A DNA stretch of 44,368 bases from Diplocarpon mali (lineage: Eukaryota > Ascomycota > Leotiomycetes > Helotiales > Drepanopezizaceae), in NCBI GenBank assembly GCA_024741835.1, contig JAENRP010000355.1, positions 1 to 44,368 on the forward strand. The letters are read 5' to 3'. This document shows positions 34,032-43,874 of this stretch, piece by piece. How positions within the stretch are numbered: the stretch's first letter is position 1; each line of letters begins with the position of its first letter. Below the pieces are notes generated by a model. The model was not told the DNA's origin. It made no database searches and was given only the letters and a program-made list of their open reading frames with translations. The position numbers and the translations under genes were made by a program.

Positions 34032-35394
34032 GAAAATCGGAATTTCTTTATTAGTAGTACTTATATCTCTCTTTATTAAAACGACTTGATTATAAAGACT
34101 AAGGCTAATTAATTAAGGAGGTTTAGAGTAGGCTATAAGCTAATAGGCTCCTCTACTTTTCGCTATTATAGCTAAGAGGTAGAGTTTATAATGCATTTAA
34201 AGGACTTATTAAGTAAGATTGAATATTATATTATAAAGAAAATAAAAAGGTATAAAGGTTATATTATCCATAGGGTAAAAGTGATAAAGGTATATCTCTA
34301 CTTCTTATTTTATAATAGAAAGAAATATACTTATAAAAGCACTATTATTAGTAGTAAAATTGTCGGTTAAGAAGTAGTATCTAAAGGGTTTAGGCATTAC
34401 AATTGACCCTTCTTCTTCTATTTCCTCTTACTATTTATTGCTTAATAATATCGAAAAGAAAGAATTGTTCTATTTAATCGGCTCTAACGCCTTTAAGGCT
34501 TTAGGATTAGCCTTGAATTTTACAATACCTAAAGATGCCTCTATTATTAATAGGTTAGATTTGCGTATCTTTAAAGAAATAAAGAATTAATTATTAAAGT
34601 AGATTAGAAAAAGATCAATATCTTCTGCTATATAAAGAAGTTTAAAGTATTTAATAGTTTTATTAATATTAAATCCTTTATAATTAAGACTATAGTAAAC
34701 CGAAAGAGAGCGAATATAAAGGTCGCAAAGTCTTCTCCCTTCGATTCCTATATTAGGAAGATACTATTAAAAGCGAGTTTTTATTATAAAGGATACTTAA
34801 ATATTATATTATTCTTTAAGCTTAAGGTTAAGAATAACTGATTAAGGCATATTATTATAATTACAAATGTCTTAATTAATAAATTCCTCTTTATATTCTC
34901 TTTCTTATAAGATAAAATAGTCTTACTTAGCATTTAAAAGACTAAGTTCTTAACTTTTATAATTATTAAAGAATTAAATAATATCCGTAGGGGTGAACTT
35001 ATTTAAGATAAGCTATTAAATCTATCTAACGGCTTTCCTAATTATCTTTAAAGCAATAGGAATAGGGTCTTTCCTTATATTATTATTTCTAAAACAGTTG
35101 TATATAAATATAAAGAAGTTAAGAATTAGCTCTTTTAAATTATTAAAGAAGGAGTTTAAGCGAGCGCGCAATCCTTTAGTTTTAAATTATAAATTAGCTA
35201 AAGTGGCTATTAAACGATTTATCCTTTTTAAAGGTTAAGCTAAAATAGGTCATTTAATTAAAGGAGAGTCCTTTAAAGATTTTAAAAATTCTAAAGAGGC
35301 TATACTAAGCGTTTAAGCAGTTTATTTAGCAGCAGTTTCTAGAATTATTTTAATAAGAGGTAGGTTAAGTCTAGTTTTAAAATTCTCATTTCTA

Positions 35395-35417
35395 ACTCTT
35401 AGTCTAAGACCGCAAGT
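35395..35417. repeat. 23-bp palindromic repeat, copy 14 (E2)
   Basis: ACTCTTAGTC then TAAGACCGCAAGT. Minus-strand peptide TCGLRLRV, in the E2 frame. Confidence 0.82.
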
Positions 35418-36263
35418 TAAATTATATAGTTTAGCACTTATTATATCTTTAGGTTAAGAGGCGAATTTTAAAGTAGGCTTAATTATAAATAACCAATTCT
35501 CTTCTTTATTATTAAAGAAATCTTATTTAAACCCTAGTATAAGAGTCCAGTTTTCTCTTAAAATAAGTAAACTATAAGTAGAAGCGTAGAGCCTTAGCAT
35601 ATTAATAATAGTACTATTAGGTAAGGTAATATCTATAGCTTAATTTGATCTTTTTATAGCTCTATTAGCTACTATAAGTATTATATTAAATAGGCCTATA
35701 AATCTGCAATTATAAATTCGATTGCCTTAGAATTTTACTACTCCTTCTTAAATAATAAAGAAATTGAGAATCTGAATAGCTTTAGCTATAGGAGTGTTTT
35801 CCTTAAGAATTTTTAATAATACTCGCCTTCTATTATTAGAATTAATATTTGTTAAGAAACGTGAATGAAATAGGAGTCCTCTTTTATTAGTAGCTAAATT
35901 ATCCAATTGTCGAATAGATTCTTCCTTTTTATCTTAATCTATTTTAAAAGTATCGGCTAAGGTTATATATTAATCTATATCAGCTAAGAATTCCTCTTTA
36001 AAGATTCCCTTTAATCTTAATTCTTTAATTAAGAAGTTGTTAAATTAAAGAATTCCAAGGGCTACTTAGGTTAAAAGGTTGCTAATAGCATTCGCATAAG
36101 TTAAAAGGAGTTTTTATTACTTTATATCTCCTAAGGCTATATAGGTTAATTTAAAGTTCTCTAATAATACAATAGCTCTACTATCTTAAGAGAAGTTTAT
36201 AACTAGTATTTATTTATCCCTTATTATAATAGGTAAAACCATTTATAAGTTCTTTAAAGGCAT

Positions 36264-36377
36264 ATTACTTATGAAAGATAGAGAATATAAATAAAAGAGT
36301 TTAATAAGATATAAGAATTAAAAGGGTATATAAGCTATAATAGGTTTACTATATATATATTAAAGAAATTGGACTTT
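36264..36377. other. Junction between E2 and element A'
   Basis: About 114 bp, AT-rich, ending in a run of T. Homology to element A begins at the T run (36378 corresponds to position 1), so I cannot tell whether this stretch was part of the same repeat. Confidence 0.4.
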
Positions 36378-37965
36378 TTTATTTATTATTTAAGGAAAGT
36401 AATAGGAATACTATAATTAAAGGCTAATATTAAAAATACAAAATAAGTTAAAGTAAGCAAGAATTTAAAGTGATCCTAAAAGATCCATATCTTAAATAAT
36501 AAAAGAGGCAACCTTACTAAAAATATAAAAATAAGAATTAAAGGAAGGTAGGATAATTAATAAGCTAGGAAATCGTTTAATATTCCTATTTATATTCTTT
36601 AGATATTTTAAGAATAATAACTTAAGGTTGCAATTAGTTAGGTATTTTAATATTTTTTATTTATAAGACCGGCTTATAGGTTAAGTTGGAAAAATCATAG
36701 TCTTTATCTAAAGGTTTAAAGTTGCTTATATCGCTATCAGTTCTTATAGAAGATTTAAAGGTTATATCAATTTCTAATTCGTCTTTTAAAAGAAATAAGG
36801 TCTAATTGTATTAATAAAAGTGCTTTAGTCGATTGGCTGCAAAGGTTCCTTTAATATCGATTCTATTAAGTTCCTAAAGAGAATAGTATCCCTTTTCTTT
36901 TTACTTAAACTTAACTTTAAATAGACCAAGCTATTAATAGTCAAGTTTAGTATCTACTAATATATTAATACTTCTTATAATATTATAGACTAGAACGAGA
37001 TCATCTTTTCAAATAGGGTGCGTTTTAAGTACTTTAGAAGCAGCCTATACTTCTTTAGCTTTTTCCCTATATTATTTCTTTTATAAAATGATTTCCTTTA
37101 TATCTATATCTTAAAGCTTAAGTTATTAGTATCTTATTGCTAGCAAATTAGAATAGTTCTGAATTTGACTATAGTCGAACAATCTCTAAATAGGCTATTA
37201 GGATTTAAAAGGGAGCTATACCTCTCTATTATAAATAAGGAAAAATAATATAACTCCAGTTAGTTTATAAATTATTATTCAATAAGCAAAGAGTATTTTA
37301 TAAAAGTATTTTATCTAATTCTTAAATCCTTTATAAGTAACTTTAGATAGCCTATTAAGAATGTTGCAATATTCTCACTCTACTACTCTATTAGCTTTCG
37401 AATTATATATTAAGATTTAAACCTATTTAATACTATATTTTCACAAAAAAGCTTTAACTACTCTTTTATTTTCAAGGCCTCTATTAATAGTTAGTTTGTT
37501 AAAAAGTCTATAGCAATAGACTACGTCTTCTTAAAGGAACTTTGCAATAGATTTAAAGTTAGTAGATCTTAATAGTCGTCCTTTAAGCTATCCTAATAGG
37601 TCTTCCTTTATTAGAATTAAATATATAATCCTATTTTCGATTATTAATATTTATATAATATCAAGACTAACTTTATAAAAAAGGCCTAATAGCTAGGTTA
37701 GGAATAGGGGATTCTCTTTATAACTAGGTTTTCGTTTTTAATAAAGGACGCAACTTTTTATAAAGGCTTTATAATCTTTAAAAGAACCCTTTTAAAAGAA
37801 TTTCCTTAAGAGTTAGTAGTAAGTAGACTTAGCTCCTTAGTAGCTAGTTTCCTTATAAACATCTTAGATAGCCTTAGCCTTTAGTTTTTTATTATCTAAG
37901 TAAAGTTATATAAGAAATAAGTTATCGCTCCTTTTAAATAATTGTCTTCCTTGCATTAGATAAAT
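36378..37965 (-). mobile_element. Element A': second copy of the 3' end of gypsy element A
   Basis: Matches positions 1-1587 with abundant transitions and few indels. It encodes the integrase end on the minus strand with the same palindromic repeat (36659-36681 matching 282-304). Homology stops abruptly at 37965, after TTAGATAAAT, where the LTR of element G starts. The rest of A' should therefore lie beyond the other end of G, outside the window. Confidence 0.9.
36659..36681. repeat. 23-bp palindromic repeat, copy 15 (A')
   Basis: ATTTATAAGACC then GGCTTATAGGT. Orthologous to copy 1. Confidence 0.8.
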
Positions 37966-38220
37966 TGTTACGACTTGCTCTCGAGCGTACAGAAGGCGAG
38001 AATTGAATGACGCTGACTGTATTACCTCAAGAGGTACGCTATGTAATTGAGAAGAAAAGATGAAGGAGAGAGAGCCTCTAGTAGAGCTCCTCCAGAATAA
38101 GTATAGGTGCTTCACTAGCGTGCACGTGATCTAGCCACCTTACTACCTTAGCGTGCACCTGACTTTGTGCACCTGACTGATATATGATATAACCGTGTAT
38201 ATGATGCGGCTATAATACTA
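37966..38220 (-). repeat. Element G 3' LTR
   Basis: Starts TGTTACGACTTG at the point where homology to element A ends, and stops at ATACTA before the polypurine tract (ancestral TG...CA ends likely). About 255 bp and less AT-rich than its surroundings. It holds CACGTG (38123-38128) and repeated GTGCACSTGA words at about 38120-38180. Its partner LTR is outside the window, so the boundaries rest on the A' junction and the tract. Confidence 0.82.
38123..38128. promoter_or_regulatory. CACGTG E-box in the element G LTR
   Basis: CACGTG within CACTAGCGTGCACGTG, 14 of 16 bases shared with the element C LTR site. Confidence 0.45.
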
Positions 38221-38232
38221 CCCCCCCCCTTT
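38221..38232 (-). promoter_or_regulatory. Element G polypurine tract
   Basis: Nine C then TTT on the plus strand, so AAA followed by nine G on the minus strand, directly beside the 3' LTR. It primes second-strand DNA synthesis in LTR elements. Confidence 0.85.
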
Positions 38233-38236
38233 GAAA

Positions 38237-38254
38237 AACTGCGCTCGCGCAGTT
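38237..38254. repeat. GC-rich perfect hairpin beside the polypurine tract
   Basis: AACTGCGC-TC-GCGCAGTT, 8-bp perfect arms with a 2-nt loop, five bases inside the polypurine tract. It would form a strong RNA stem near the 3' end of the element transcript. Confidence 0.8.
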
Positions 38255-38354
38255 GTATCCATAGGCGTATTGTCCTCTAGGTCCTTATAATCGTCAACTC
38301 TATTATTATATAACCTAAGCTAGCTTAATAGCGCCCTTAGTAGTCCCTTAGCTT

Positions 38355-38570
38355 AAATGTTTTTTAAATGGAAATCTCAAATAGCATATAGCGCTATTAT
38401 AGCGTTAGAGCATAGGTACTATTTAAGGTCTTTATTAGCTCCTTTCCACTTAATCTGATATTCGAGCTTTTAAGCTCGAATATGAGATCTAATTATTACT
38501 TCTATCTCCTACTCCTCCTATTCTAGTAGCACTTTAATTAGTGCAAGAGGTTCCTGAACTTATCTTAGCA
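38355..38570 (-). pseudogene. Element G chromodomain (relic)
   Basis: The C-terminal part of the chromovirus polyprotein, which binds modified histones and steers integration to heterochromatin. The minus strand reads PLLRQVQEPLAL-like sequence, then KLEYQIKWKGANKDL near 38430-38475 and NAIIALYAIQDFH near 38370-38410. The WKG core and the following acidic turn are typical. The aromatic position after DL is a stop (Trp to TAG) and other stops are RIP-type. Confidence 0.82.
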
Positions 38571-38639
38571 AGGGGTTGGCAACGTATTTACGTAGTAAGT
38601 GCGAGTGGAAAATAGGGTAGATCGAATAGAGCGAATCAG

Positions 38640-39780
38640 GCAATTGTAGCTTCTAGCTTTCTCTTAGCTTTTCTAATACTTTTACTAGGCCGTACTACTT
38701 ATTAAAGAGCTTTTGGCTTAGCCGGTCCAGTTTCCAATTCTTAGTACTAATTAGTATATTATCTCCTATAGTTCAATCAACTAGCTAGCGGTAGAGATCT
38801 ATAAGCCGTTTCATTTTAGTTTATTATACTTAAAGAGACAACTAGGCGAATTAGACTACTTTTTAAGCTTTAGTAGTTATATAGAGTGCTATTTTACGAT
38901 TTACTTTCTTAGTTGCTATCTATAAAGGCTTTAGGTTAATTAAATTCTAAGAGGAGCAAGCCTTATAGCTATTTAGCACTTAGAAAGGGGAAATTTGCCC
39001 TAGGGATTTGTAAGGCAAGGTTAATTAGGCAATATCCATTAGAGGCAAGAGACAACTCCAATTGTCTTAATAGTATAAGTAGAACGGCCTAAGGCGTTAT
39101 TTTAAGTACTAATTCATAATCTCGGTTTAGCTATTGATATTAGGGTTATAAGCTATAGTTAGCTTGACCTTTATACCTAGTATTCGATAGAGCTCTTTCT
39201 AAAAGGTAGAGACAAATTAAGCGCCTCTATTTAATAGAATCGAGTTGGGCATACCGAAATGGCGTATCTAATAAACTAAAAACAACTCTGCAAGGTCTTT
39301 TATATCGACCGAATTATAGCATAGAATCGAAACTGCCTTCTTTAATAACCTATCGATAATTATAAGGGCAAAATTATAACTGAGTTCGTTAAGCGGAAGC
39401 TTTATAAAATCCATTATTAAGTATTAATAAGCTCGTTTAGGAATTGGCAAGGGTTATAGGAAACCAGAGGTCTTATTATAATAAGCTTTTATTCTTAAAT
39501 AATAATAGTTCTAAATATAAGTGCTAATATCGCTACTAAAGCTTTTCTAATAGTATTTTCTTCCTACTAGAAGTCTTATTTTCCCGATTCCAGCGTATAT
39601 AACGCAAGGTTACTTATATATATAATAAATTAGAGCTATTTGTAGTTTAGGAGGTTAGGATAGTATAACGAGTCTACCTTAGAAGAAGAGTTTGCCTTAG
39701 CTAAGTTCGTAGTCGAGGCTATGGTTCTACGCCTTATCTCGGAACTTTTATAGCTTAAGGGAGGTCTTATTAGCTTAAAT
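38640..39780 (-). pseudogene. Element G integrase (relic)
   Basis: The zinc-binding N-terminus reads GIGKIRLLVGRKYY with the Cys pair degraded (about 39520-39640). The core reads LIMDFIKLPLNELSYNFAL with the first Asp near 39405, ILLNRGAQFVSTF near 39215-39255 (the usual SDRGxQF, second Asp now Asn), and TEIMN near 39115 with the catalytic Glu. Family identity is clear. Activity is lost through the Asp change and stops. Two palindromic repeats lie just upstream at 39875-39942. Confidence 0.85.
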
Positions 39781-39874
39781 AACCTTATTGATAATATAAT
39801 AGTTTGCTATATTATACTTAACCTTAGACATTAGGTCAGCAGGTGCCTCTATTAGCGCGATTAGCACAGTCGTT

Positions 39875-39897
39875 ACTCGTAGGCTAGGCCTAAGAGT
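39875..39897. repeat. 23-bp palindromic repeat, copy 16 (G)
   Basis: ACTCGTAGGC then TAGGCCTAAGAGT, followed by GGAATCG. Minus-strand peptide TLRPSLRV, in the G polyprotein frame. Confidence 0.88.
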
Positions 39898-39919
39898 GGA
39901 ATCGATCTATACTAAAGTC

Positions 39920-39942
39920 ACTTATAAGCCAGGCCTAGGAGT
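39920..39942. repeat. 23-bp palindromic repeat, copy 17 (G)
   Basis: ACTTATAAGCC then AGGCCTAGGAGT, followed by GGAATCG. Starts exactly 45 bp after copy 16. Confidence 0.88.
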
Positions 39943-39949
39943 GGAATCG

Positions 39950-41300
39950 CCTTTAGTAGCAAGTACTTTTATAGAGAGCTTATTATTAGGTAAGAGCTGC
40001 TAGTGGCGTAAAGCTCGTTTCCTAGCCTTAAGAGGGGTCAGCTCTTAGTCTTAATATAAGAGTATATTAGCTAGCGTATTTATTATACCTATTTAGTATA
40101 TAATAAGGAAGTTGAAATTAGTAAAGAACTCCGCTTAGTAAGCCTACTAGGCTATTAAGTCCTTAGTTATTATAAAGTACTTAAGGACTTTATAATTTAT
40201 ATATATATATACTATTTTCTAAGCCATAAGTAGCTCTGCCTTATATTAGTAGAACGATTTAAAAATTGCTAAGAGCTCCTTATTGTAAATAGGGTAATTC
40301 AACTCGGCGTTATTTATAATCTTTAAGAAGTACCTGATTAAGTGGTAGTTCTTATCTTCCTAGAGTTAAGAGAGTACGCCGGCGACTACTCTGTCGGAGG
40401 CATTAGTCTTAAGCCTTATTTACTTCTAAGGGTAATAGTAGTATAAGATCGGGGTTATTTAAAGGCTTAAGCGCAGAGCTTCCTAAGCTTCCTTATAAGC
40501 GTTATTAAAATCAAAAGGAACATTTCTTATAAAAGCTATTAAAGGTTAGCAGATATAACTATAACTTTAAATAAACCTTTAGTAAAAGTTACAGAACCCT
40601 AGGAAGCTTTATACGCTATATACATTCTTAGTGTATTTCCACTTTTAAATAACTAAGACCTTATTAAGGTCTACTTCAATTTTATAAACTCTAATTATAA
40701 ACCCTAGGAACCTAGTCTTAATAACTCTAAACTCGCTTTTCTTAATATCTACTTAAAGGCCATAGCATTAGAGAATTCCTAAGATCTTCTTAATATAAAT
40801 CTTATAGTTAAAGGAGTTTTTTAAGTAAATTAGAATATTATTTAAGTAGGTAAAGTAGAAATCATTAAAGTAGTTAAGGAGAATATTATTAATAAACTGC
40901 TAAAAGGTGGTAGGCCCATTTATCAGCCCGAATAGCAAAACCTTATATTTATAGGTCCTATAACGCGTGCGAAAGGTAGTTAGGTCCTTAGCGTTAGTTA
41001 ATATGCGGATATAGTAAAAAGCTTATTATATATCGATTTTTATAAAAACATAAGCTTTCGATATGCGTGCCATTATCTTATCGATAAGGGGAATCGGGTA
41101 GGGGTCTTTCTTTATTAAGGTATTTAGTTTCTAGTAGTTAACGTATAGACGTAAGGAGCTATTAGCTTTTCTAATAAAGAGGATTAAGGCTACTTAAAAG
41201 GAACTTAAAGCTTTAATAAATCCTTTATATAAGTTCTTAAGAATATAGCTCTTAACCTTAGAAAGCTATTTATTAATAAAGCGGCAAAGGGGTTTGATTA
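39950..41300 (-). pseudogene. Element G reverse transcriptase and RNase H (relic)
   Basis: The minus strand reads KKDPYPIPLIDKIMARISKA near 41065-41125, then DLTTFRTRYRTYKYKVLLFG near 40940-41000 and FYFTYLNNILIYLKN near 40830-40865. The last is the catalytic box, YLDD in active relatives, with both Asp changed to Asn. RNase H and the tether region follow toward 39950. These are strong Ty3/gypsy signatures. Confidence 0.9.
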
Positions 41301-41836
41301 TTAAGTTGTTCTCGCTTATTAGCTCGATTTTATAATCTACCCTTAGCTTAAGTTCTAGCAGTTGGTTAAAGGCCTAGCGACTAAAGATATTCTTAAACTT
41401 AGTATACTAAGGCAGGAGCTTCTAATCTATTAGCTTATTGTTGCTCTTATACTTGGCTTGCAGTACCGAACTAAGACTAAGGGAGCTAATTTCAGCTTTT
41501 CTAGCCGATTCTTAGCAATTGATTTCTCAGTTCAGATTATAAATTAAGCTTATAAATATAAACTCTTTAAGCGCTAGTTCTTAAGTTTATATAGCTTGTC
41601 TTACCTTAATTATAAAGCAGTAGTAAAGGGCGTCGATTGCTAAGGCTAAGATTAGGCTAATCTAATAAGCCGGCTTTTAAGTAGCATTCCTCTTTATTAA
41701 AAAAGGGGATAAGGGGTCTAATACTCTTAGCAAGGCCTTCTTTATATAGTTCAGATCTCTTTTTAAGTCTTTAAAGAAACTACTATCTTTAGGTCTATAA
41801 GAGGCCATAGGAGTAGGAATCGAATTAGCAAATTTC

Positions 41837-41859
41837 ACTCGTAGGCTAGGACTAGGAGT
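41837..41859. repeat. 23-bp palindromic repeat, copy 18 (G)
   Basis: ACTCGTAGGC then TAGGACTAGGAGT, followed by GGAATT. Minus-strand peptide TPSPSLRV, in frame. Confidence 0.88.
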
Positions 41860-41881
41860 GGAATTCGAGTTCGCAGATTTT

Positions 41882-41904
41882 ACTTGCAGGCTAAGACTAG
41901 GAGT
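41882..41904. repeat. 23-bp palindromic repeat, copy 19 (G)
   Basis: ACTTGCAGGC then TAAGACTAGGAGT. Starts exactly 45 bp after copy 18. Minus-strand peptide TPSLSLQV. Confidence 0.86.
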
Positions 41905-42539
41905 AGAATTTAAGGCGTTAGTACTTACTAGTACTAAGAGCTAGGCTTAGGCCATTCTAAGGTCTTTGTCCTTAGCGTCTATTATAGCTGCTTAACAATC
42001 GATATCTTATTAAGCTATTAGGGATTTTATTAGCTATAAGAGATCGATTAGTACGCGTCAATTAAAGTAGAGGATAATAGGTATATCCTTAGGCTAAGAG
42101 ATGCTATTTTTTCCCCTTTCGTAGGACTATTTAAGGTTATAGTACTTTAAGAACTTCCTATTAATTAAAATGTCGATTGCTCTTAAGCTTATAATTAAGA
42201 AAGGGAAGTTTATTTATCACCTATCGATTATAAAGGTAAGTAAGATAGCGAATCGAATGGTTTCTCCCTTAAGGCTATTATAGCTAATAGGAATAATCAG
42301 TTTAAGCAATTTAATAAACTTTACCTTAAGTCTTTAAGAGAGCTAGTATATTAGAAACATCTTAATAATACTAAAAATATTAGCTCTACTATTAATATAA
42401 GTAACTATTTTAATAAATGATCTATTTCGAGCTAGTTCTATAGGAACTAAGAACTAGCGGCCGCCTATTAATAAGCGGGAATTAAAATCCAAGTCTTTTT
42501 ACAAATTATAACCTATATTATAATAAGAGTCTTTGCTAT

Positions 42540-43874
42540 AGCTTAGCAGTTTCTTAATAGCAGGTTGTTTTCCATCTTAACTTTAGCTATTATAAACTCG
42601 CCTTGCTTCTTTAGCTTTAGGCAATCTATCGCATAGTGACTAGGGGCTTTGCAATTATAGCAGAGATTAGATAACGGCTTTAGGCTAGCAGACCTTTCTT
42701 AATAAGTCGCTGGCAAAGGGAAACGAGTATAAGGAGCTAAGGAGGTAGCTATAGTAGTAAGTCTCTATAACTCCCTTTTCAATATACTAAGGGCGCGGTC
42801 CTTTAAAAGAGAGAATGCAATAGCAAAGGCGACTTATTAAGTATTATAGGCCTCTTTTTACTTGATATTATAGGCCTTGCGGTCTGCAATAGCTAAGAAC
42901 TTATCTAAAGTAGTATAATTATTATTTATTTTATACTTTTTTACTTAAAGGTCGTTCTTTAAAGCTAAAGAGACCTTTTTATAAATATTATTAAACTAAT
43001 AAGACTAATCGATCTTTCTAGCTATAGTAAGGGTAACGAACTTAGATTAAAACTTATTATATAATAATAAACCTATAGTTAGCCTACTATATTTAAGCTT
43101 AGCGGACTAAATATAGTTATAATTAAAGAACCTTTAATCTAAGACTTTAAAAATATTAGTAGTATATATAAACTTATTAGTAAAGATAAGATCTATATAT
43201 TATAGGATTAGGTTTTAAGCTTTACTTATTATATACTTAAAGTAAGCAATGATTTAGTCTTCTTTTAAAGTGAAGTTACTTAAGTACTTTTAAATAAATA
43301 CCTTTATAGCCATCTTCCAAGTATTATAAGTGATTTTGCCTTAGTAGTTATTAAAATGGGTTTAAAGGTACTTAATTCGATAGGAGTCGATAGCTAGGAC
43401 TAAAGGTCTAATAATTAAAAGGTAATAGTCTAGGAGAGGCAGTAAGTCGGCGGTAAAGGACCGAGTATTCTAAGGGCTAGCACTTAAGGAAGAAGGGGCG
43501 GTAGTATTATTTTAAAGAGTAGCAGCTATAGTAGCGCTAATAAGGTTCGCAATTTCAGCCTATTAAGTAGCTAAAAAGAGAGGGGCCGATATAGTAAGGG
43601 TAGACATCAGTTCTTCCTTAATTTCAATTGATAGAAGGGGAGTATTTTAAGAATCTACTTATAGTCTAGGCCTAGGAGTAAAATCAGTACTAAGGGAGGT
43701 TTCTTTTTAAGTAGGCTTAAGAGAGGGAATATCTTTAGGACTAAGGTTGGCAGTAAGGCCTATAGAACTAGAATTAGTAGTAGTAAGGCCTATAGAACTA
43801 ATAGTAGTAAGACCTGGTAGTAGAGGTACGGTTAACCTTTCACTTCTCCTAAGTGGTATAAGATTAAAGGTCAT
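42540..43874 (-). pseudogene. Element G gag with intact zinc knuckle (relic)
   Basis: Begins at ATG 43874-43872 (MTFNLIPLRRSERLTVPLLP). About 400 codons follow in one frame, broken almost only by TAA and TAG at Gln positions. Near the C-terminal end a complete CCHC zinc knuckle, CYNCKAPSHYAIDC, lies at 42621-42662 and would bind RNA. The N-terminal part contains short internal repeats (TTISSIGLTTTNSSSIGLT near 43740-43800) and an in-frame palindromic repeat (43657-43679, TPRPRLQV). It is the best preserved gag in the window. Confidence 0.88.
43657..43679. repeat. 23-bp palindromic repeat, copy 20 (G gag)
   Basis: ACTTATAGTC then TAGGCCTAGGAGT. Minus-strand peptide TPRPRL-stop-V inside the otherwise well preserved gag frame. 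Confidence 0.88.

Larger units (their letters stand above)
33000..36263 (-). pseudogene. Relic E2: tandem diverged paralogue of E1, unknown protein
   Basis: The start is ATG 36263-36261 (MPLKNL, then a TAA at a probable Gln, then MVLP). The minus frame, with RIP-type stops and some frame changes, runs to about 33000. Shared blocks with E1 in the same order are the MPLKN start, the AKAIQILNFF block near 35770-35810, KFTPTDIIQFFNNYK near 34960-35010, and a palindromic repeat at nearly the same place (35395-35417). Later segments include KKISRQTSQALGSKS near 33840-33890 with stops removed by eye. Repeats at 34009 and 33124 also fall here. The family is not recognised and the C-terminal end is uncertain. 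Confidence 0.5.
41300..42540 (-). pseudogene. Element G protease and gag-pol linker region (relic)
   Basis: Lies between the zinc knuckle and reverse transcriptase, so by order it contains the protease. I did not identify a clear Asp-Ser/Thr-Gly. One stretch of the minus frame is well preserved (PMASYRPKDSSFFKDLKRDL near 41750-41810) and contains two palindromic repeats exactly 45 bp apart (41837 and 41882). Confidence 0.55.

Noticed and set aside
37906..38115. Minus-strand open frame of 69 codons
   Set aside because: It spans the junction of the G LTR and A', and matches neither the integrase frame nor a known protein.
38458..38483. 26-bp near-perfect palindrome ATATTCGAGC...GCTCGAATAT
   Set aside because: It is inside the chromodomain codons (KLEYQ) and is found once. 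Probably coincidental with the coding sequence.
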